A stretch of DNA of 34,867 nt. Source: Gammaproteobacteria bacterium. Its GTDB lineage: Bacteria; Pseudomonadota; Gammaproteobacteria; Steroidobacterales; PWYM01. The DNA lies in assembly GCA_020832005.1 (NCBI GenBank), contig JAFIFN010000028.1, positions 1 through 34,867 of the forward strand, written 5' to 3'. The notes below the pieces were generated by a model, which was not told the origin of the DNA, did no database searches, and saw only the letters and a program-made list of their open reading frames with translations. This document shows positions 1 through 7,901 of this stretch, one piece after another; within the stretch, counting starts at the first letter, position 1; every line of letters starts with the position of its first letter. A program made the position numbers and the translations under genes.

Positions 1-728
1 TGTGCGGGCGCGTTTATGTGGGTGGCGGGAGCTTGGCCGTCACCGCGGATAGGGTCGGCACCACGGCGCGCCTCTGCGCGAATCACGACCTGCTGGCGAT
101 CCGCATCGGCGCGAATCTGGTCGGAGCGTTCGACACCGCGGGCACGCCAGTCGGCGGCTACGCGTGCGCGCTCCTGGCGCATGCGATTGAACACCGAATC
201 GCTGACCTCGTCGGGCAGGTCGATCCGCTTGACGCGGATGTCGATGATCTCGATGCCCAGGGTGCCGGCAGCCTGCGTAGCCCGCGCCAGCATCGCATCC
301 ATCATTTCAGCGCGTTCCAGCGACACCACTTCCTGCACGGTGCGCCGCGCAAACTCACCGCGCAGACCGTCCTTGACGATTTCCACCAGGCGCATGGCCG
401 CCACGCGCTCATCACCGCGTGTCGAGCGGTAGAACTCGCCGGGCTGGATGATCCGCCACTTGATGAAAAAATCCACCCGCAGATTTTTCAGCTCTGCAGT
501 CAGGAACTCCTCGGGCGGGTTGTAGCGGGTCAGCACCTGGTTGGAGAGCTTGACGATGTTGTTGACCACCGGGATCTTGAAGTGCAGACCCGGATCGTAC
601 TCATCGCGGATGATCTCGCCGAAGCGAAACTTCAACGCGTGCTCTCGCTCGTTGACAGTGAATACGGACATGCCCACGCCGATGGCCACAACGATCAGCA
701 GCGCGAGCAGAAGATTGAACTTACCCAT
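1..728 (-). CDS. hflC: HflC, SPFH-domain subunit of the HflKC complex (C-terminus cut by window edge)
   Basis: HflC pairs with HflK in a large inner-membrane cage that encloses and modulates the protease FtsH. The protein opens MGKFNLLLALLIVVAIGVG, a single N-terminal membrane anchor, followed by an SPFH/band-7 domain (about residues 20-190) and the start of the long helix. The visible 242 residues lack the last 40-60 of the usual roughly 290. The ATG at 728 is preceded by GGGAG at good spacing and lies 22 bases after the hflK stop, so the two are translated from one mRNA. Near the edge the helix reads EARRGADPIRGDG and then QAPATHINAPA. This aligns with E. coli EAERQGRIMRGEGDAEAAK but has prolines where Glu or Arg is usual. 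The family call is secure; the edge sequence is less so. Confidence 0.95.
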   Translation of the reverse strand, partial: MGKFNLLLALLIVVAIGVGMSVFTVNEREHALKFRFGEIIRDEYDPGLHFKIPVVNNIVKLSNQVLTRYNPPEEFLTAELKNLRVDFFIKWRIIQPGEFYRSTRGDERVAAMRLVEIVKDGLRGEFARRTVQEVVSLERAEMMDAMLARATQAAGTLGIEIIDIRVKRIDLPDEVSDSVFNRMRQERARVAADWRARGVERSDQIRADADRQQVVIRAEARRGADPIRGDGQAPATHINAPA

Positions 729-750
729 GAATGAAATCTCCCAGGCGCTG

Positions 751-1908
751 TTAGCGCGTCACGCGTGCGCGACGATCATCGCGTGTATCGACACTGACAT
801 CAGGCAACTGAGTCGGCCGTAACGAAGTTTGCGGTTCCCGTCCTGCAGCCCCGTCACGGCCGGTGCCGCGACGCTCCAGCAGTTTGTCCATCGGCAGGTA
901 CAGCAGATTGCCGCTGCCCTGCGCATCGATGATGACCTTGGAGGATCGGCTCAAGACATACTCCATGGTCTCGATGTAGAGACGCTGGCGTGTGACCTCC
1001 GGCGCCTGCTCGTAGGCTTCGAGCAGTTTCACGAAACGGTCGGCCTCACCGTCGGCCTCGGCGATCACGCGGTCGCGATAGCCTTGCGCGGCTTCCAGCT
1101 GCTGGGCGGCCTGACCGCGTGCACGTGGCACGATGTCGTTGGCATAGGACTGTGCCTCGAGTTGCAGACGCTCGAAATCCTCACGCGCCTTGATCGCATC
1201 CTGTACCGCGGCCTGCACCTGCGCGGGGAAATTGGCTTCCTGCAGATTGACCTGTGTCACCTCGATGCCGGTGGCATAGGCGTTGAGCGTGGACTGGATC
1301 ACCTGCTGGGTGCGCTGCGCGATGTCGGCGCGTCCCTCGGTCAGAATAAAGTCCAGATCATTCTTGCCCACGACCTCGCGAATCGCGCTTTCAGTGACGT
1401 CGGCAAGGGTTTCCTCGGGGCTGCGCACATTGAACAGAAAGGCCACCGGGTCTGTGCGCCGGTACTGCACGGCGAGATCCACCTGAACCAGCGTCTCGTC
1501 ACGCGTGAGCATGCGCATCTGCAGCGGGAAGCGGTCGACCTGGCTGACATTGACCTTCTCGACAGTCTGCACCGGCCAGGGAATGCGCCAGTGCAGCCCA
1601 GGCAATGTGGTGGTGCGGTACTGACCAAAGGTCATGACCACGCCGCGCTCGGAGTCGTCCACCTTGTAGAACCCCGTCAGCAGCCAGACCACCGCAGCGA
1701 TTGCCACGATCAGCCCGGGGCCTATGCCGCCACCCGAGCTCAACGCACCGCCACCGCCGCCGCCTTCGCCGCCGCCGCGCTTGCCAAACACCCCGGAGAG
1801 CCGGCGCTGAAGATCCCGAACCACCTGGTCGAGATCCGGCGGACCCTTGTCGCCACCTCCCTGGTTCCAGGGGTTCTTGTTGTTGCCACCAGATTCGTTC
1901 CAGGCCAT
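751..1908 (-). CDS. hflK: HflK, SPFH-domain subunit of the HflKC complex
   Basis: HflK assembles with HflC around FtsH in the inner membrane. From the chosen ATG at 1908 the protein (385 aa) begins MAWNESGGNNKNPWNQGGGD, the usual Gly/Asn-rich HflK N-terminus. A very Gly-rich linker, a membrane segment (GPGLIVAIAAVVWLLTGFY), an SPFH domain and a long helix that includes QAAQQLEAAQGYRDRVIAEA follow. The reading frame stays open 22 codons upstream to a GTG at 1974, but that extension is unlike HflK and runs through a terminator, so ATG 1908 is preferred. A weak GGGA lies upstream of it. hflC follows 22 bases downstream. An intrinsic terminator separates this gene from hflX. Confidence 0.96.
   Translation of the reverse strand: MAWNESGGNNKNPWNQGGGDKGPPDLDQVVRDLQRRLSGVFGKRGGGEGGGGGGALSSGGGIGPGLIVAIAAVVWLLTGFYKVDDSERGVVMTFGQYRTTTLPGLHWRIPWPVQTVEKVNVSQVDRFPLQMRMLTRDETLVQVDLAVQYRRTDPVAFLFNVRSPEETLADVTESAIREVVGKNDLDFILTEGRADIAQRTQQVIQSTLNAYATGIEVTQVNLQEANFPAQVQAAVQDAIKAREDFERLQLEAQSYANDIVPRARGQAAQQLEAAQGYRDRVIAEADGEADRFVKLLEAYEQAPEVTRQRLYIETMEYVLSRSSKVIIDAQGSGNLLYLPMDKLLERRGTGRDGAAGREPQTSLRPTQLPDVSVDTRDDRRARVTR
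1746..1779. repeat. GCC/GGC trinucleotide run encoding the HflK polyglycine linker
   Basis: The plus strand shows near-continuous GCC triplets, read on the minus strand as Gly codons (KRGGGEGGGGGGA). Such runs can slip during replication in multiples of one codon, which would change linker length without breaking the frame. Confidence 0.6.
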
Positions 1909-1933
1909 GAAATCGTATTCCCAGATTATCTTG

Positions 1934-1968
1934 AAAAAAAACCACGCCGCAGACCGGGGACGGCCGTG
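1934..1968 (-). terminator. Intrinsic terminator between hflX and hflK
   Basis: On the minus strand a GC-rich stem (CACGGCCG pairing with CGGCGTG through one bulged G, 11-base loop) spans 1968 to 1943. Eight consecutive T residues (1941-1934) follow within one base of the stem. It begins 13 bases after the hflX stop codon and ends 26 bases before the hflK start. This is the clearest Rho-independent terminator in the window. It probably attenuates rather than abolishes transcription into hflKC, since no good separate hflK promoter is visible; a GATAAT at 1930-1925 lacks a matching -35. Confidence 0.65.
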
Positions 1969-1980
1969 CGACATTACGCA

Positions 1981-3273
1981 TCAGGAGCTCAAGCGAGCCT
2001 CAAGCAACTCCGGCGACATGCCCTCGTGCCGGCACAATTGACGGAAGCGGCTGTCGGACATCTCCACGTCGAGCAGCCAGCCACCCTCGTCGGTGACCCG
2101 TTCTTCCCGAACCGCATCAATCTCGAACAGTCGCGAACGGATTCGCCCCTGGCTGGACGCCAGCCGCAGCGTCCCTGCCACCATATCACCATCGAGTTCG
2201 CGGCGTACCGCAGTCAGGAACTCGTCGAGTCCCGCACCGGTGGCAGCAGAGAGCCAGACGCGAGCGACATGACCGTCTGCGGCACATTCAAGTCTCGGGG
2301 ACTCCCCCAGTATATCAATCTTGTTGAACACCTGTAGCACCGGGACCTCATCGGCACCCACCGAAGTGAGGACCTCCTCTACCTGGCGGATACGCTCGGC
2401 ACGGTGCGGATCCGACGCATCGATGACATGGACCAGCAAATCCGCCTCGCGCGTCTCCAGCAAGGTGGAGCGGAAGGCGGCCACCAGCTCGTGCGGCAGG
2501 TCCTGCACAAAGCCAACCGTATCGGCCAGCACCGCCTGGCGATGCGGGGCAAGCTCCAGGCGCCGCACTGTGGGATCCAGCGTGGCAAACAGCTGATCGG
2601 CAGCATAGGCGCCGGCGCCGGTCAGTCGGTTGAACAGCGTCGATTTGCCGGCGTTGGTATAGCCTACGAGCGACACGGTCGGCACCGCCGAGCGCTTGCG
2701 CAGGCGCCGGCTCTGCACGCGCTGGCGATCCACGCGCTCCAGCCTGCGCTTGAGCTGGCGGATGCGATCGCCGATCAGTCGGCGGTCAGTCTCGAGCTGT
2801 GTTTCGCCCGGGCCGCGCAGGCCGATACCACCTTTCTGGCGTTCCAGGTGAGTCCAGCCTCGCACCAAGCGAGTGGACAGGCGCTCCAGCTGCGCAAGCT
2901 CCACCTGGAGTTTGCCCTCGAAGGAGCGCGCGCGCTGTGCAAAGATGTCCAGAATCAGGCCGTTGCGGTCGAGCACCTGGGTGCACACCTCGCGCTCGAG
3001 GTTACGCTCCTGGCTGGCCGACAGCGGACGGTCGACCAGCACGAGGTTCGCCTCGTGCTGCGCCACCGCGGCGGCGATCTCTTCGGCCTTGCCACTGCCG
3101 ACGAACAGTCGCCGGTCAGGTCGATGCCGACGCGCGTCTATGCTGGCCACGGGCGACACCCCCGCCGACCGGGCCAACGCCTCGAACTCCACCAGCTCGT
3201 CGGCAGACACGGCATGGCCGATACCAACATTGACCAGGATGGCACGAAGCCCGGGATGACCCTGCTCAGCCAA
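1981..3273 (-). CDS. hflX: HflX, ribosome-associated GTPase
   Basis: HflX is a translational GTPase of the Obg-HflX superfamily that splits stalled or heat-damaged 70S ribosomes. The 430-residue protein has the N-terminal HflX domain with the conserved GGIGLRGPGETQLETDRR segment (about 148-165). The G domain follows: G1 GYTNAGKST (204-212), G3 DTVGF (251-255) and G4 NKID (317-320). Length matches E. coli (426 aa). The start is a TTG at 3273 with AGGAG six bases upstream; no ATG lies nearer the conserved N-terminus, and the next residues (GLRAILVNVGI) already belong to the family. It lies 24 bases after hfq, the conserved arrangement. Confidence 0.95.
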   Translation of the reverse strand: MAEQGHPGLRAILVNVGIGHAVSADELVEFEALARSAGVSPVASIDARRHRPDRRLFVGSGKAEEIAAAVAQHEANLVLVDRPLSASQERNLEREVCTQVLDRNGLILDIFAQRARSFEGKLQVELAQLERLSTRLVRGWTHLERQKGGIGLRGPGETQLETDRRLIGDRIRQLKRRLERVDRQRVQSRRLRKRSAVPTVSLVGYTNAGKSTLFNRLTGAGAYAADQLFATLDPTVRRLELAPHRQAVLADTVGFVQDLPHELVAAFRSTLLETREADLLVHVIDASDPHRAERIRQVEEVLTSVGADEVPVLQVFNKIDILGESPRLECAADGHVARVWLSAATGAGLDEFLTAVRRELDGDMVAGTLRLASSQGRIRSRLFEIDAVREERVTDEGGWLLDVEMSDSRFRQLCRHEGMSPELLEARLSS

Positions 3274-3297
3274 TCTCGACTCCTGGCCCCACGAGGC

Positions 3298-3561
3298 TCA
3301 CGCGCCCTCGACCGGAGCCTGCGCGTCGGCCTCTTCGCCGCCGGGCGGCGGCAAGCGCACATTGCGCGAGGGCACGACGGTGGAGATCGCATGCTTGTAG
3401 ACCATCTGGCTGACGCTGTTCTTCAGCAAAACTACGAACTGATCGAAAGAATCGATCTGCCCCTGCAGTTTGATGCCGTTCACGAGGTAGATGGACACCG
3501 GCACCTTTTCCTTGCGCAGCGTGTTCAGAAACGGGTCTTGTAGTGACTGCCCTTTGGCCAT
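3298..3561 (-). CDS. hfq: Hfq, RNA chaperone
   Basis: Hfq is the hexameric Sm-like protein that pairs small RNAs with mRNAs. The protein starts [19 protein letters not shown] and has the Sm1 region ([20 protein letters not shown]) and the Sm2 motif [10 protein letters not shown]. These are almost identical to E. coli Hfq through residue 67. At 87 aa it has a short tail ([17 protein letters not shown]) in place of the longer disordered E. coli tail; the tip is acidic. The ATG has GGAGA at good spacing. It lies between miaA and hflX as in most Gammaproteobacteria. Confidence 0.98.
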   Translation of the reverse strand: MAKGQSLQDPFLNTLRKEKVPVSIYLVNGIKLQGQIDSFDQFVVLLKNSVSQMVYKHAISTVVPSRNVRLPPPGGEEADAQAPVEGA

Positions 3562-3584
3562 GCGGATTCTCCGTTGAGTGCAGG

Positions 3585-3613
3585 ATGAAACCTGCCTTGT
3601 TGATCTTATTCAA
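3585..3613 (-). promoter_or_regulatory. Candidate sigma-70 promoter for hfq-hflX
   Basis: On the minus strand TTGAAT (3613-3608) and TTTCAT (3590-3585) are separated by exactly 17 bases, each matching four of six consensus positions. They lie in the 116-base gap between miaA and hfq. Transcription would begin near 3578, leaving a leader of about 17 bases that contains the hfq ribosome binding site. Sequence match only. Confidence 0.35.
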
Positions 3614-3677
3614 GTGTTCATCGTCATCTTGCCGCCCCGGCCTTCCGAGACGTTCATTCTACCATGCCTGCCGGCCC

Positions 3678-4625
3678 CTACCGGGCTGCCCGGGCCGCCT
3701 CGACACGCGCCAGCACCAGCGGCAACGCATCAGCAACGAACGGGTCCAGGCGCATCTCCAGGCCCTGTGAGCGCAACCATGTCAACTGGCGTTTGGCCAA
3801 CTGGCGGGTCGCCACGATCGCCTGCTCACATGCCGACTCCAGTGTCTCGTCACCGGCCAGCTGGCGCCACAGCTGGCGATACCCCACTGCCCGCAGCGCC
3901 GGCGTCCGGGGCCCGAGATCGCCCCTGTCGCGAAGCGCTTGGACCTCTGCGAGCAGCCCCTGTTCCATCATCTGCGCAAATCTCGCGGAAATCCGTTGTG
4001 CCAGCAGCTGACGATTCTCGGGCACCAGGCCGATCCGCAGAAAGCGCCAATCCGCCGGTGGCTGCGGCGTGACCTCGGCCTGCAGCCGGCTCAGCGGCTG
4101 GCCTGTCAACATCAGCACCTCCAGTGCCCTTTGTATTCGCTGCGCGTCGCGGCTTTGGATTCTTCCGGCCGAGACTGGATCGTGTTCGGCCAGCTGCCGG
4201 TGCAAGGCCGGCCAGCCCACGATCGCGGCTTGCGCGTCGAGCTTCGCCCGCAGCGCCGAATCGCGCCCCGGCAGTTGACTCAAACCCTCCAACAGTGCGC
4301 GGAAGTACAGCAGCGTGCCGCCCACCAGCAGCGGCAGGCGCCCGCGCGCGGCGATATCCTGCATGGCGGCCAGTGCCTCGTCGCGAAATCGCCCGGCTGA
4401 GTAATGCTCGACGGGGTCCGCGACATCGATCAGGTGATGGGGCACACGGGCGCGCTCCGCCTGCGTGGGCTTGGCCGTGCCAATGTCCATGCCTCGATAG
4501 ACCTGGGCGGAATCGACGCTGATGATCTCCGCATCGGTGAGCTCGGCCAGCGCCATGGCCAGCCTGCTCTTGCCGCTGGCCGTTGGCCCCATGATGCATA
4601 CGGCGAGCCGCCGGTCGTCCGCCAT
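3678..4625 (-). CDS. miaA: MiaA, tRNA dimethylallyltransferase
   Basis: MiaA transfers a dimethylallyl group to N6 of A37 in tRNAs that read codons starting with U. The protein (315 aa, E. coli 316) has the P-loop GPTASGKS (13-20), the DSAQVYRGMDIGTAKPT motif (38-54) and LLVGGTLLYFRALLEGL, all diagnostic. The substrate-binding helical insert holds SRDAQRIQRALEVLMLTG. The ATG at 4625 lies six bases after the mutL stop with no obvious Shine-Dalgarno, suggesting translational coupling to mutL. Confidence 0.97.
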   Translation of the reverse strand: MADDRRLAVCIMGPTASGKSRLAMALAELTDAEIISVDSAQVYRGMDIGTAKPTQAERARVPHHLIDVADPVEHYSAGRFRDEALAAMQDIAARGRLPLLVGGTLLYFRALLEGLSQLPGRDSALRAKLDAQAAIVGWPALHRQLAEHDPVSAGRIQSRDAQRIQRALEVLMLTGQPLSRLQAEVTPQPPADWRFLRIGLVPENRQLLAQRISARFAQMMEQGLLAEVQALRDRGDLGPRTPALRAVGYRQLWRQLAGDETLESACEQAIVATRQLAKRQLTWLRSQGLEMRLDPFVADALPLVLARVEAARAAR

Positions 4626-4631
4626 GGCCGG

Positions 4632-6440
4632 CTAGCGGCCGCGCATGAACAGGCCGTCGAGCTGGCGCAGCGCAATCACCGTCCAGGTCGGCCGCCCATG
4701 GTTGCACTGGTCGGCGCGCTCGGTGGTTTCCATGTCGCGCAGCAGCGCATTCATCTCCTCGCGGCTGAGCTGCCGGTTGGCGCGCACGCTGCCATGACAG
4801 GCCATCGTCGACAACAGCTCGTTCTGGGCCGCCTCCATGCGCCCGCTGTGCCCCAGCTCGGCCAGATCGGCCAGCACATCGCGCAGCAGTGCCGCGCCGT
4901 CGCAGCCGCCCAGCATCGCCGGCACGGCGCGCAGGACCACCCGCTCGGGGCCCTGGCGATCGACCTCGAGACCCATCACCTGCAACTCGCTGGCATATTC
5001 GACTGCCAGCTCCGCCTGCGCTGAAGATACGGCCAGCGTCTCGGGCACCAGCAGGGGCTGCATCTGGACCGCGCCGGCAGCCCGCGCCTGCTTCAGGCGC
5101 TCGTAGGTGATGCGTTCGTGGGCAGCATGCATGTCCACCACGACCAGCCCCTCGGCGTTCTGCGCCAGGATATAGATGCCATGCAGTTGGGCGATCGCGA
5201 ACCCCAGCGGCGGCAGCTCGCCGGCCTGGGCCTGCGCCTGATCGGCCGGCGGGGCCGCCTGGGGCTCTGCTGCGAGCCTGGCCATGGCCTCGCCAAGCTG
5301 CCACGGCACCGCGCCGCCGCGCCCGGCGCCCATGCTGCCGCCACCCCCCAGCGACAGACCGGGCTGGCCGAGGGGATAACTGCGGGCGCCCGGGCTTTCG
5401 AGCGCCTGGTCGGGGGTCGCACCAGGACTGGCTGTAGCGCCGGGGCGCATCGCCGCCAGCGCCTGCTCGATGCTGCGAAACACGAAATCATGTGCGCGCC
5501 GGCCATCGCGAAAGCGCACCTCGTACTTGGCGGGATGGGCATTGACATCGACCCGTGCCGGATCCATGTCCAGAAACAGCACGAAGGCCGGCTGGCGCCC
5601 ATGGTAGAGCACGTCGCGATAACCATGGCGGACCGCATGCGAGATCAGCCGATCCTTCAGCGCGCGGCCATTGAGATAGAAATACTGCAGGTCGGCCTGG
5701 GCACGCGAAAACGTCGGCTGTGCGATCCAGCCCCAAAGGCGCATGCCGTCGGTCTCGCGTTCCACATACAGGCTGTGGCCGACGAACTCATCGCCGCACA
5801 CGGCGGCGATGCGGCGCAGGCGCTGATCATCGCTGACCCCCGCCGGCAGGCTCAGCACGGTTCGGCGATTGTTCGCCAGTGTCACCGCGGTCTCGAAGCG
5901 CCCCAGCGCAATGCGTCGGACCATCGCATCGACATGACCGAACTCGGTGCGATCGGTGCGCAGAAAGCGCCTGCGGGCCGGCGTGTTATAGAACAGGTCG
6001 CGGACTTCGACGCAGGTACCCGGGGGCTGCGCCGAGGGCATCGACTCGCCGATCGCACCGCCTTCGACCTCGATCGACAATGCCGTGGGCGCATCCGCGG
6101 TGCGCGAAGTCAGCGACAGGCGCGACACCGATGCGATCGACGGCAGCGCCTCGCCGCGAAAGCCCAGCGAGACCACGTGCTCGAGGTCCTCCAGAGAGCC
6201 GATCTTGCTGGTCGCATGGCGATCCAGCGCCATGGCCAGTTCGTCCGCGGCAATGCCCGCGCCATCATCGCGCACCCGGATCAGCGCGCAGCCACCCTGC
6301 TCCACCTCGATGTCGATGCGCCGTGCGCCGGCATCAAAGGCGTTCTCGAGCAATTCCTTGACCACGGAGGCTGGCCGTTCGACGACCTCACCTGCGGCTA
6401 TCTGATCGATGAGTTGCGGCGGCAGGCGGCGGATGGGCAT
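4632..6440 (-). CDS. mutL: MutL, mismatch-repair protein of the endonuclease type
   Basis: MutL links mismatch recognition by MutS to strand incision. The N-terminal GHKL ATPase has ENAFDAGA (32-39), RDDGAGI (57-63) and GFRGEAL (93-99). A Pro/Ala/Gly-rich linker covers roughly 330-410. The C-terminal dimerisation domain carries DMHAAHERITYE (436-447), which fits the D[Q/M]HA-x2-E-x4-E metal site of nicking MutL proteins. It also has ACHGSVRA (547-554) and CNHGRP (579-584), two further motifs of that class. E. coli MutL lacks these. Length is 602 aa. The N-terminus MPIRRLPPQLIDQIAAGEVV fits the family, fixing the ATG at 6440 despite a poor ribosome binding site. Confidence 0.97.
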   Translation of the reverse strand: MPIRRLPPQLIDQIAAGEVVERPASVVKELLENAFDAGARRIDIEVEQGGCALIRVRDDGAGIAADELAMALDRHATSKIGSLEDLEHVVSLGFRGEALPSIASVSRLSLTSRTADAPTALSIEVEGGAIGESMPSAQPPGTCVEVRDLFYNTPARRRFLRTDRTEFGHVDAMVRRIALGRFETAVTLANNRRTVLSLPAGVSDDQRLRRIAAVCGDEFVGHSLYVERETDGMRLWGWIAQPTFSRAQADLQYFYLNGRALKDRLISHAVRHGYRDVLYHGRQPAFVLFLDMDPARVDVNAHPAKYEVRFRDGRRAHDFVFRSIEQALAAMRPGATASPGATPDQALESPGARSYPLGQPGLSLGGGGSMGAGRGGAVPWQLGEAMARLAAEPQAAPPADQAQAQAGELPPLGFAIAQLHGIYILAQNAEGLVVVDMHAAHERITYERLKQARAAGAVQMQPLLVPETLAVSSAQAELAVEYASELQVMGLEVDRQGPERVVLRAVPAMLGGCDGAALLRDVLADLAELGHSGRMEAAQNELLSTMACHGSVRANRQLSREEMNALLRDMETTERADQCNHGRPTWTVIALRQLDGLFMRGR

Positions 6441-6484
6441 CCGCGCATTGTTTCAGATGCGAGCCTAGGGGAAAAGCACGAGGC

Positions 6485-7795
6485 TCAGCCGCCGGAGCTG
6501 CCCGGGATCGACAGCACCTGGCCGACGCGGATGCGATCGCCATTGAGGTTGTTGTGATTGCGCAGCACCGTCAGCGGCACGTTGTGACGACTGGCGATCG
6601 CACTGAGCGTGTCGCCTCTGGCCACGACATAGCGCGCAGGCTCCGTGAGCCCCTCGCTGCGCATCCGCGCGATATAGGTGTCCGGCGGCGGGTTTTCGTG
6701 GAAATAGTTGCGGATACCCACCAGCATGGCGTCGGCCAGGCGCCGCTGGTGGGCACGGTCGGAGAGTCCGCGCTCCTCGTCAGGGTTGGAGATGTAGGCA
6801 GTCTCCACCAGCAGCGAGGGAATGTCCGGTGACTTCAGCACGACGAAAGGTGCGCGCTGGACCTGGTCGCGGCGCATGCGTGTGACATGACCCATCTCCC
6901 GGATCATGCTCTGGCCGACCGCCGCGCCCACGGACAGCGAGGCGTTCTGCGAAAGATCCAGCAGCACCGATGCCAGCATGTCGTCCTTGTCCGCCAGCGT
7001 CACGCCGCCGATCAGATCCGAGGCATTCTCGCGTTCGGCAACGCGACGGGCCACCTCATCGCTGGCGCCGCGCTGCGAAAGCACATAGACCGTGGCGCCG
7101 CGGGCCGACTGGTTATGGTAGGCATCGGCATGGATGGAGACGAACAGGTCCGCCTGGTGCGCGCGCGCTCGCTCGATGCGCCCGCGCAGCGGGATGAAGT
7201 AGTCGCCATCGCGGATCAGCACCGCGCGCATGCCGGGTTCGGCGTCGATGCGACGGGCAAGCTCCCGGCCGATCGCCAGCACCACGTCCTTTTCGCGCGT
7301 ACCCCCGCGGCCGATGGCCCCGGGGTCCTCGCCGCCGTGGCCGGGATCGACGGCGATGACGAGGTCGCGGCCGCGGCCCTGCGGGGCCGGTTGGCGCTTC
7401 ACCGGCCGTGCGGCCTGCTCACGAGGGGCAAGATCAATGACCAGCCGATGGCCGTAGGTCTCGTTGGGTGGCAACAGGAAACTGCGGGGCTGGGCCGAGC
7501 TCGCCAGATCCAGGACCACGCGCAAGGCGCCATCGGGCTGCCGGGCGCTGCGCAGGGCGCGCACGCTGCCACTGGCCTGGGGCAGCGAACCGGCCAGCGT
7601 GGCACCCCGGATGTCCACGACCACCCGATCGGGCCCCTGCAGCGTGAACAGTGAATGCTCGGCAGGACGCGACAGGTCGAGCACCACGCGCGTGCCCTCG
7701 GGCCCCGACCACAGGCGCACGTTCTGCACCTCGGTGGACGCAGCGGCAGCCGAGCCAACCGTCAACAGCAGGGCCAAAAGCAGCGTACGGGTCAT
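6485..7795 (-). CDS. amiB: AmiB/AmiC-type N-acetylmuramoyl-L-alanine amidase with LysM domain
   Basis: This periplasmic zinc amidase cleaves the stem peptide from MurNAc during cell separation. From ATG 7795 (436 aa) it has a Sec signal peptide (MTRTLLLALLLTVGSAAAA), an AMIN domain (about 22-125) and an Amidase_3 domain (145-365). Zinc ligands are H153 (DPGHGGEDPGA), E168 and H222 (VSIHADAYHN), with catalytic E331 (LLVETAYISNP). A C-terminal LysM repeat (388-431, YVVARGDTLSAIA) binds glycan. The helix at about 262-290 matches the autoinhibitory segment released by activators of the EnvC/NlpD type. An in-frame TTG at 7801 has a slightly better-placed GGAA and is the alternative start. It lies directly upstream of mutL, as amiB does in E. 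coli. Confidence 0.95.
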   Translation of the reverse strand: MTRTLLLALLLTVGSAAAASTEVQNVRLWSGPEGTRVVLDLSRPAEHSLFTLQGPDRVVVDIRGATLAGSLPQASGSVRALRSARQPDGALRVVLDLASSAQPRSFLLPPNETYGHRLVIDLAPREQAARPVKRQPAPQGRGRDLVIAVDPGHGGEDPGAIGRGGTREKDVVLAIGRELARRIDAEPGMRAVLIRDGDYFIPLRGRIERARAHQADLFVSIHADAYHNQSARGATVYVLSQRGASDEVARRVAERENASDLIGGVTLADKDDMLASVLLDLSQNASLSVGAAVGQSMIREMGHVTRMRRDQVQRAPFVVLKSPDIPSLLVETAYISNPDEERGLSDRAHQRRLADAMLVGIRNYFHENPPPDTYIARMRSEGLTEPARYVVARGDTLSAIASRHNVPLTVLRNHNNLNGDRIRVGQVLSIPGSSGG

Positions 7796-7832
7796 CAGCA
7801 AATCACGTTCCGCATCCAGGACAGTGCGGGCA

Positions 7833-7893
7833 ATAGTCTCAGCGAATCAAGGGTACGTCAACACTTTTCTGTTTAATAATTATAAAGATATGA
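7833..7893 (-). promoter_or_regulatory. Candidate amiB promoter with AT-rich UP-like element
   Basis: The 106-base tsaE-amiB gap holds the most AT-rich stretch seen in the window (about 7862-7890 is mostly A/T). Reading the minus strand, this tract is followed directly by TTGACG (7861-7856, five of six matches to the -35 consensus). After 17 bases comes a weak -10, GACTAT (7838-7833). An A/T tract just upstream of a good -35 resembles a UP element bound by the RNA polymerase alpha C-terminal domain. A TATAAT inside the tract (7884-7879) has no matching -35. Start of transcription would be near 7826. Confidence 0.45.
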
Positions 7894-7901
7894 CGGGGTG
7901 C

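Noticed and set aside
829-2337. 502-codon plus-strand frame opposite hflK and hflX
   Set aside because: It spans two conserved genes and the terminator between them, has no family character, and follows from GC-rich codon bias.
5118-6557. 479-codon plus-strand frame opposite mutL
   Set aside because: The opposite strand encodes a full MutL. The frame crosses the mutL start into amiB, and the product has no domain signature.
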